A DNA stretch of 64,000 nucleotides from Caldilineaceae bacterium (GTDB lineage: Bacteria > Chloroflexota > Anaerolineae > Caldilineales > Caldilineaceae), in NCBI GenBank assembly GCA_026645575.1, contig JAPKMW010000005.1, forward strand, positions 62,001 to 126,000, given 5' to 3'. This document shows positions 59,099 to 64,000 of the stretch, one piece after another. Within the stretch, counting starts at the first letter, position 1, and every line of letters begins with the position of its first letter. Both the position numbers and the translations under genes were made by a program. The notes below the pieces were generated by a model. It saw only the letters and a program-made list of their open reading frames with translations. It did no database searches and was not told the origin of the DNA.

Positions 59099-60127
59099 TT
59101 AAGCGCCACGGGTAAAAAGATTGACCGCATCACGTAACATGGCCGCTGCCGTGGGCAGCGGGCTATCTTCCCAGATTTTGTGATAGAGTTTGCCATAGAG
59201 ATCACTGTGGATCTCTATGCCCATTTCCCAGCCGCTACAACTGCCCAGGAAATCACTTTGGCTTAGAATTACCGGGGCAACGGTGAGGTTATAACCTTGC
59301 TCTATCCGTTGTGCAGCGGCAACCAACTTGATCGTGCGACCGTGGCGCGCTTCGGCCTGCAATTGTTCGGTGGTAATGGCGGTCATGCCGTTGACCTGGA
59401 CATCGGCGAGCGTGGTGTGGATGCCGAGGATGCTGTTAGCAATGATGATCAGTTTGTTGGCCGTGTCCCAGCCTTCTATGTCGAGCGATGGGTCGGCTTC
59501 GGCAATGCCGCGCCGTTGGGCCTCGGCCAGCGCATCGGCAAAGGACCGACCGCTGTTCATCTCGGCCAGGATAAAGTTGCTGGTGCTGTTGAAGATACCC
59601 CGTAGCATCGTAATGTCTGCTGCAATGAGATCTCGTTGCCCGATGTTGATGACCGGCAGGGCGCCGCAAACGGTGGCGCTGTAGGCCAGGCTCACTTTTT
59701 TCTGTGCGGCCAATTCATGCAACTCTCGAAAGGCCAATACCAACGGACCTTTGTTTGCCAAGACTACATTCATGCCGCAAGTCAACGCTGTGCGCGTAAC
59801 GCTCAAGCCCGGCTCGCCATTTTTGAGATTGACGGGTGAGGCTTCCAGCACCAGATCGCATTCGGTTTCCTGCAAAACTTGGGGTAGTGGTCCGTTGACA
59901 ACCTCTGGCAAGGTATTAAGACGACCGCCGTTGCGCTTGAAATGGTAAAGTTCCTGCGGATCAAAGCCGGCAGCGCGCCGAATCACACCACTGCTATCGG
60001 CAGCCAGCACAAGGCGGAAGCTTAGACCATATTGCGCTTGTAGACGCTCCGCCTTGCGTATCAAGATTTCTAGGAAACTGCGGTTGACGGCCCCTACCCC
60101 AATGAGTGCTGTACGAATTTCAGGCAT
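59099..60127 (-). CDS. hom: Homoserine dehydrogenase
   Basis: A 342-residue NAD(P)-dependent enzyme that reduces aspartate semialdehyde to homoserine on the path to threonine, methionine and isoleucine. The dinucleotide loop reads TALIGVGAVNRSFLEIL. GMNVVLANKGPLVLAF has the catalytic Lys, and LRGIFNSTSNFILAEMNSG and DPSLDIEGWDTANKLIIIAN are the substrate segments. There is no C-terminal ACT domain, so feedback by threonine through that domain is not expected. ATG 60127 has GGAGGAAAC upstream; the longer frame passes through a palindrome. Its stop abuts the convergent htrA stop with no base between. Confidence 0.93.
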   Translation of the reverse strand: MPEIRTALIGVGAVNRSFLEILIRKAERLQAQYGLSFRLVLAADSSGVIRRAAGFDPQELYHFKRNGGRLNTLPEVVNGPLPQVLQETECDLVLEASPVNLKNGEPGLSVTRTALTCGMNVVLANKGPLVLAFRELHELAAQKKVSLAYSATVCGALPVINIGQRDLIAADITMLRGIFNSTSNFILAEMNSGRSFADALAEAQRRGIAEADPSLDIEGWDTANKLIIIANSILGIHTTLADVQVNGMTAITTEQLQAEARHGRTIKLVAAAQRIEQGYNLTVAPVILSQSDFLGSCSGWEMGIEIHSDLYGKLYHKIWEDSPLPTAAAMLRDAVNLFTRGA

Positions 60128-60145
60128 GAGGTTTCCTCCAAAAGA

Positions 60146-60212
60146 AAGGAGATTGAGAGATAAAGAGATCGGGGATCTGAATCTCTCAATCTCTTTATCT
60201 CTCAATCTCCTT
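60146..60212. repeat. Perfect 24-bp inverted repeat, GAGATTGAGAGA family, copy 3
   Basis: Arms 60146-60169 and 60189-60212 (AAGGAGATTGAGAGATAAAG...) match exactly. It lies between carA and hom, both on the minus strand. Confidence 0.88.
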
Positions 60213-60244
60213 GATCAATTAAGTTGTTTGCTTCACAGATCCTA

Positions 60245-61420
<1,176 letters not shown>

Positions 61421-61487
61421 CTGCGCACCTATTTTAGATATTTCCGAAAATTCTCTGTTCCCGTTGGGCTACAACCGAATTTTCGGG

Positions 61488-62108
61488 TTAATTCCTTGGT
61501 TCGTATTGCTCGTAGCGGTAGGCCAACCGTAAAGGTTGCCACGCCTTGTGTTTTAACAAGCTGTTCCAACCGGCGCTCCGCGCAATGGCCTGCTCTTCCG
61601 TGCTGACCGGTTGTTTGGCTAAATTCATGAGAACTGCCACTTCATCACAGCGATGAAATTTGGGGCAATAGATACAAGCCTGCCACACCTTGGGGCTGAT
61701 GCTCCAACGATCAACCAGTTCAAAACCCAATCGTTCAAAAAAGTTGGGCCGTAGCGTCAGGGCGCACGCTTGTTCATAGCCACGTTCGCGCGCCTCGGTG
61801 ATCAGTTCGTTGACAAGCTGACTGCCAAGCCCCTTGCCGTGCTGGCTTTCATGGACAGCCACGGAACGAATTTCTACCAGTTTATCACTCAATGGCACCA
61901 ACGCGCCACAACCGACCAGCGTCTCGGTCATTTGACCGCGTTTGTTCCCAGCCGGCTTGCGCTCAATTGCCACGAACCAGTCGGGCAGAGTTTTCCGCAC
62001 ACTCTCTTCGGTGCGGGGCAACATGATATTTTGGGCAGCAAAACGATTAACCAGTTCCACAATAGGTTGAACATCTTGTTCTTGTGCGGAACGAATAGCG
62101 ATCTCCAT
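61488..62108 (-). CDS. argA: Short ArgA-type N-acetyltransferase (probable N-acetylglutamate synthase)
   Basis: A 206-residue GNAT protein. EIRSVAVHESQHGKGLGSQL is the acetyl-CoA loop (Q/R-x-x-G-x-G/A), and ALTLRPNFFERLGFELVD the usual C-terminal strand-helix. The segment CIYCPKFHRCDEVAV, with Cys spaced C-x2-C-x5-C, is typical of the short 'S-NAGS' type ArgA proteins that lack the kinase-like domain. It makes N-acetylglutamate, the first step to arginine. Its place between argD and carA supports this. About the last 50 residues beyond the GNAT core have no recognisable motif. Confidence 0.82.
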   Translation of the reverse strand: MEIAIRSAQEQDVQPIVELVNRFAAQNIMLPRTEESVRKTLPDWFVAIERKPAGNKRGQMTETLVGCGALVPLSDKLVEIRSVAVHESQHGKGLGSQLVNELITEARERGYEQACALTLRPNFFERLGFELVDRWSISPKVWQACIYCPKFHRCDEVAVLMNLAKQPVSTEEQAIARSAGWNSLLKHKAWQPLRLAYRYEQYEPRN

Positions 62109-62490
62109 CTTCTTGTATCCTCTTTGTTCACTGGGGCTGTCTTATCCACAGCCGTCAACCATGCCGATCAAATGGTAATGAACGAAACCACTTGCAAAAT
62201 ACGCGTCGCGTCTTCCCGTGTCCACAATGCGGCAACGTTGATCCTGTACGCAAAAAGTTTGCATACGTTCCAGGGAGCGACTCAACCATCCCTTGGGCCA
62301 TCATACATTTCACCTGTTTCCTAACCCGGATCTGTAATGGAGCCGGTTGTTTGTGCCTTCTGAACCTTCGACTGGCCTGTCTAAAGTATATTAGGTATTG
62401 GATATTGAGTATTCAGTGCTATCCACACCACATAATACCCACTAACCAATACCTAATATCCACTATCTAACTTTTTGGTAATCTATACGC
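62109..62490. other. 382-bp gap inside the arginine cluster
   Basis: Lies between argD and argA. A 92-codon frame on the plus strand (62192-62470) runs through the palindrome and is not protein-like. Apart from the element at 62389-62458, nothing was recognised; it could hold an arginine-responsive site but no ARG-box pair was seen. Confidence 0.45.
62389..62458. repeat. 13-bp inverted repeat with AT-rich arms
   Basis: TATTAGGTATTGG (62389-62401) and its complement (62446-62458); further matching (GGATATTGAGTATT and related words) fills the 44-base loop region. It follows the argD stop. Confidence 0.75.
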
Positions 62491-63705
62491 TTACATCGTC
62501 TGCAAAATATCCCCAACTGCCTGCACTGCTTGCGCCAATTCCTCTTTGGTAATGATCAAAGGCGGGACGAAGCGCAACACATTGGCGCCGGCACTGACCA
62601 GAATAACCCCCTTGTCATAGGCTTTTTCCACAATGGGGCCAACTTCAATATCCATCTCCACGCCGACTAGCAGCCCTTCGCCACGCACTTCCTTGATGTG
62701 GGGGCTGTTGAGTTCAGCCAAGAGTTCCTTGAGATAGTCGCCCTTTTCCTTAACACTGCCCAGGAACGACGGTTCGGCAATGCGCGTCACCACATGGTGG
62801 GCGACATGGGTGGTGAAGGGATTGGCGGCGAAGGTGCTGGCATGATCCCCCTTGTGAATCGTGTCGGCCACCTTTTGGCGCATCATGATCGCACCGATAG
62901 GCAGACCACCGGCCAGCGGTTTCGCCAGCGTCATCAGATCAGGTTCAATCACGCCAGTCGGTGCATCGGGGCCACCGGAAACCGTTACATGACCCCACAA
63001 ATTGCCGGTGCGACCGAGACCACACTGGACTTCGTCATAGATCAGCAGCGCATCATATTGATCGGCCAGGGCCCGCAGACCGGCCAGAAATTCACGGGTG
63101 GCTGGATAGACGCCGCCTTCGCCCTGGATCGGCTCGACAATGATGGCGCAGACGCTCTCATCCATCTGTTCGCGGGCGCTCTCCAAGTTATTGAATTCGG
63201 CAAAGCGCACGCCGGGCATCAAAGGCTTAAAGGGATCTTGATACTTGGCGCGGGGCGTCGCTGCCAAACTGCCGAAGAGGCGACCATGAAAGGCGTTGGT
63301 AAAGGACAGGATATTATATTTGTCTTCATGACCATGTTCGCGCGCATAGCGACGGGCAAACTTAAAGGCGCCTTCGTTGGCATCGGCGCCGGTCAGGCTG
63401 AAGTGAACTTTGTCGGCAAAGCTGTTTTCACACAGGAACTTGGCCAGACGGGTCTGGGGTTCGGTGTGATAAAGGTTGCTGACATGAAACATGCCGGTGC
63501 TGGTCGCTTCCTGAATCGCCTGTTTGACGCCGGGATCGTTATAGCCTAGTGAGTTGACGGCAATGCCGGCCACACAGTCGATATAGGCTTTGCCGTCGGT
63601 GTCGTACAAGGTGCTGCCCTCGCCGCCGGCCAGGACAAAGGGCGGGCGACTGTAGACCCCAAGAATATACTCCTGCTCTGCTGCAATAACGCTTTGCTTA
63701 TCCAT
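62491..63705 (-). CDS. argD: Acetylornithine aminotransferase
   Basis: A 404-residue PLP enzyme (class III) converting N-acetylglutamate semialdehyde to N-acetylornithine. Segments: CVAGIAVNSLGYNDP at the N-terminus, FSLTGADANEGAFKFARRYA (cofactor phosphate), FTNAFHGRLFGSLAAT, IIVEPIQGEGGVYPA, LLIYDEVQCGLGRTG with the PLP-binding Asp, and TLAKPLAGGLPIGAIM with the Schiff-base Lys. The C-terminus reads VSAGANVLRFVPPLII. GGGAGGAATCG lies before ATG 63705. Downstream of argB, with a 31-bp palindrome in between. Confidence 0.95.
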   Translation of the reverse strand: MDKQSVIAAEQEYILGVYSRPPFVLAGGEGSTLYDTDGKAYIDCVAGIAVNSLGYNDPGVKQAIQEATSTGMFHVSNLYHTEPQTRLAKFLCENSFADKVHFSLTGADANEGAFKFARRYAREHGHEDKYNILSFTNAFHGRLFGSLAATPRAKYQDPFKPLMPGVRFAEFNNLESAREQMDESVCAIIVEPIQGEGGVYPATREFLAGLRALADQYDALLIYDEVQCGLGRTGNLWGHVTVSGGPDAPTGVIEPDLMTLAKPLAGGLPIGAIMMRQKVADTIHKGDHASTFAANPFTTHVAHHVVTRIAEPSFLGSVKEKGDYLKELLAELNSPHIKEVRGEGLLVGVEMDIEVGPIVEKAYDKGVILVSAGANVLRFVPPLIITKEELAQAVQAVGDILQTM

Positions 63706-63765
63706 GACTTCGATTCCTCCCCTGTCTGCTTGGTTTTGAAAAATTGTGCAATGTGTCTGACGTGG

Positions 63766-63842
63766 AGAGATTGCGAGATACAGAGATTAAGAGATTCATT
63801 GCTGCTACACTAATCTCTCAATCTCTGTATCTCGCAATCTCT
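63766..63842. repeat. 31-bp inverted repeat (one mismatch), GAGATTG-type family, copy 4
   Basis: Arms 63766-63796 and 63812-63842 (AGAGATTGCGAGATACAGAG...) pair over 31 bases with one mismatch. It is a variant of the copies at 7280, 9589 and 60146, with TGCGAGATACAG in place of TGAGAGATAAAG. It lies between argB and argD. Confidence 0.88.
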
Positions 63843-63849
63843 GTATTGC

Positions 63850-64000
63850 CTACTTTGAACCGACAATCCCAGTGCCGCTATCTTCCTGCACGCCGGCCAG
63901 ATTGGTAATGACAGCCTGGGCCACTCCACCCCGCACCGCTTCGGTGGCGCTGCGCACTTTGGGGATCATGCCACCGGTGATGATGCCCTCTTCGATCCAC
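63850..64000 (-). CDS. argB: Acetylglutamate kinase, C-terminal end, cut by window edge
   Basis: The last 49 residues, WIEEGIITGGMIPKVRSATE and on to VAQAVITNLAGVQEDSGTG, then IVGSK and stop TAG (63850-63852). The GGMxPK segment is the amino-acid kinase loop found at this place in ArgB, which phosphorylates N-acetylglutamate in arginine synthesis. It is followed by argD, argA and carA on the same strand. The rest of the gene lies beyond base 64000. Confidence 0.9.
   Translation of the reverse strand, partial: WIEEGIITGGMIPKVRSATEAVRGGVAQAVITNLAGVQEDSGTGIVGSK

Noticed and set aside
62698..63549. 283-codon plus-strand frame opposite argD
   Set aside because: Antisense to a certain gene, no ribosome site, and low-complexity composition; a shadow.

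Overview
The window is 64 kb of a gene-dense, moderately GC-rich bacterial chromosome that looks like a member of the Chloroflexota (Caldilinea/Anaerolineae-like). That placement is inference. It rests on the mix of families: a BTAD-type regulator with an AAA domain, Rpn-like nuclease remnants, an HNH gene paired with a small helical partner, a secreted propeller ending in a 'YVPLV' tail, a luciferase-like/CMD/peroxidase operon, and very many intergenic palindromes. No rRNA, tRNA, CRISPR array, insertion sequence or prophage was recognised.

Layout. 0-6 kb: the 5' end of a xylulokinase gene, an L,D-transpeptidase, a methyltransferase, a spermidine-synthase-like protein with a SEC-C tail, and an exported PLD protein. 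6-11 kb: a redox operon (flavin monooxygenase, thioredoxin/Rdx fusion, two CMD proteins), then a cupin and an internally deleted Rpn-family pseudogene. 11-24 kb: secreted propeller + MFS, P450 + HNH + partner, pseudaminic acid synthase, B12-binding protein + MeaB, an exported protein with 22-residue repeats, a Cys-motif protein, a DEAD-box helicase, and a RelE-like toxin. 24-31 kb: a BTAD/AAA regulator whose 3' end is fused to the end of a PAP2/haloperoxidase gene, a lipid kinase, a CsbD-like protein, MgtC, a PAP2 phosphatase and a tandem Usp protein. 31-40 kb: one 8.8-kb gene for a cyclic beta-1,2-glucan synthase. 40-54 kb: nucleotidyltransferase, DHH phosphoesterase, topoisomerase IB, Crp regulator with a small IleRS-tail-like protein, then a stress-type cluster (UDP-glucose pyrophosphorylase, DUF2383-type proteins, baeRF-like protein, pseudo-receiver, SLC13 permease). 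54-64 kb: Sfp-type transferase, a roughly 1-kb AT-rich gap, two response regulators, an HtrA lipoprotein, homoserine dehydrogenase, and an arginine cluster read argB-argD-argA-carA.

How genes may work together. UDP-glucose from the pyrophosphorylase (45.8-47.2 kb) is the substrate of the cyclic glucan synthase. MgtC, Usp, CsbD-like, DUF2383 and baeRF-like proteins point to envelope or osmotic stress functions. The arg cluster supplies acetylglutamate phosphate, acetylornithine and carbamoyl phosphate.

The most unusual features are (i) about 29 long, often perfect, intergenic inverted repeats with mostly different arm sequences but a few recurring modules, found between tandem, convergent and divergent genes alike, and (ii) several genes rebuilt by deletion or fusion, above all the BTAD/PAP2 chimera.
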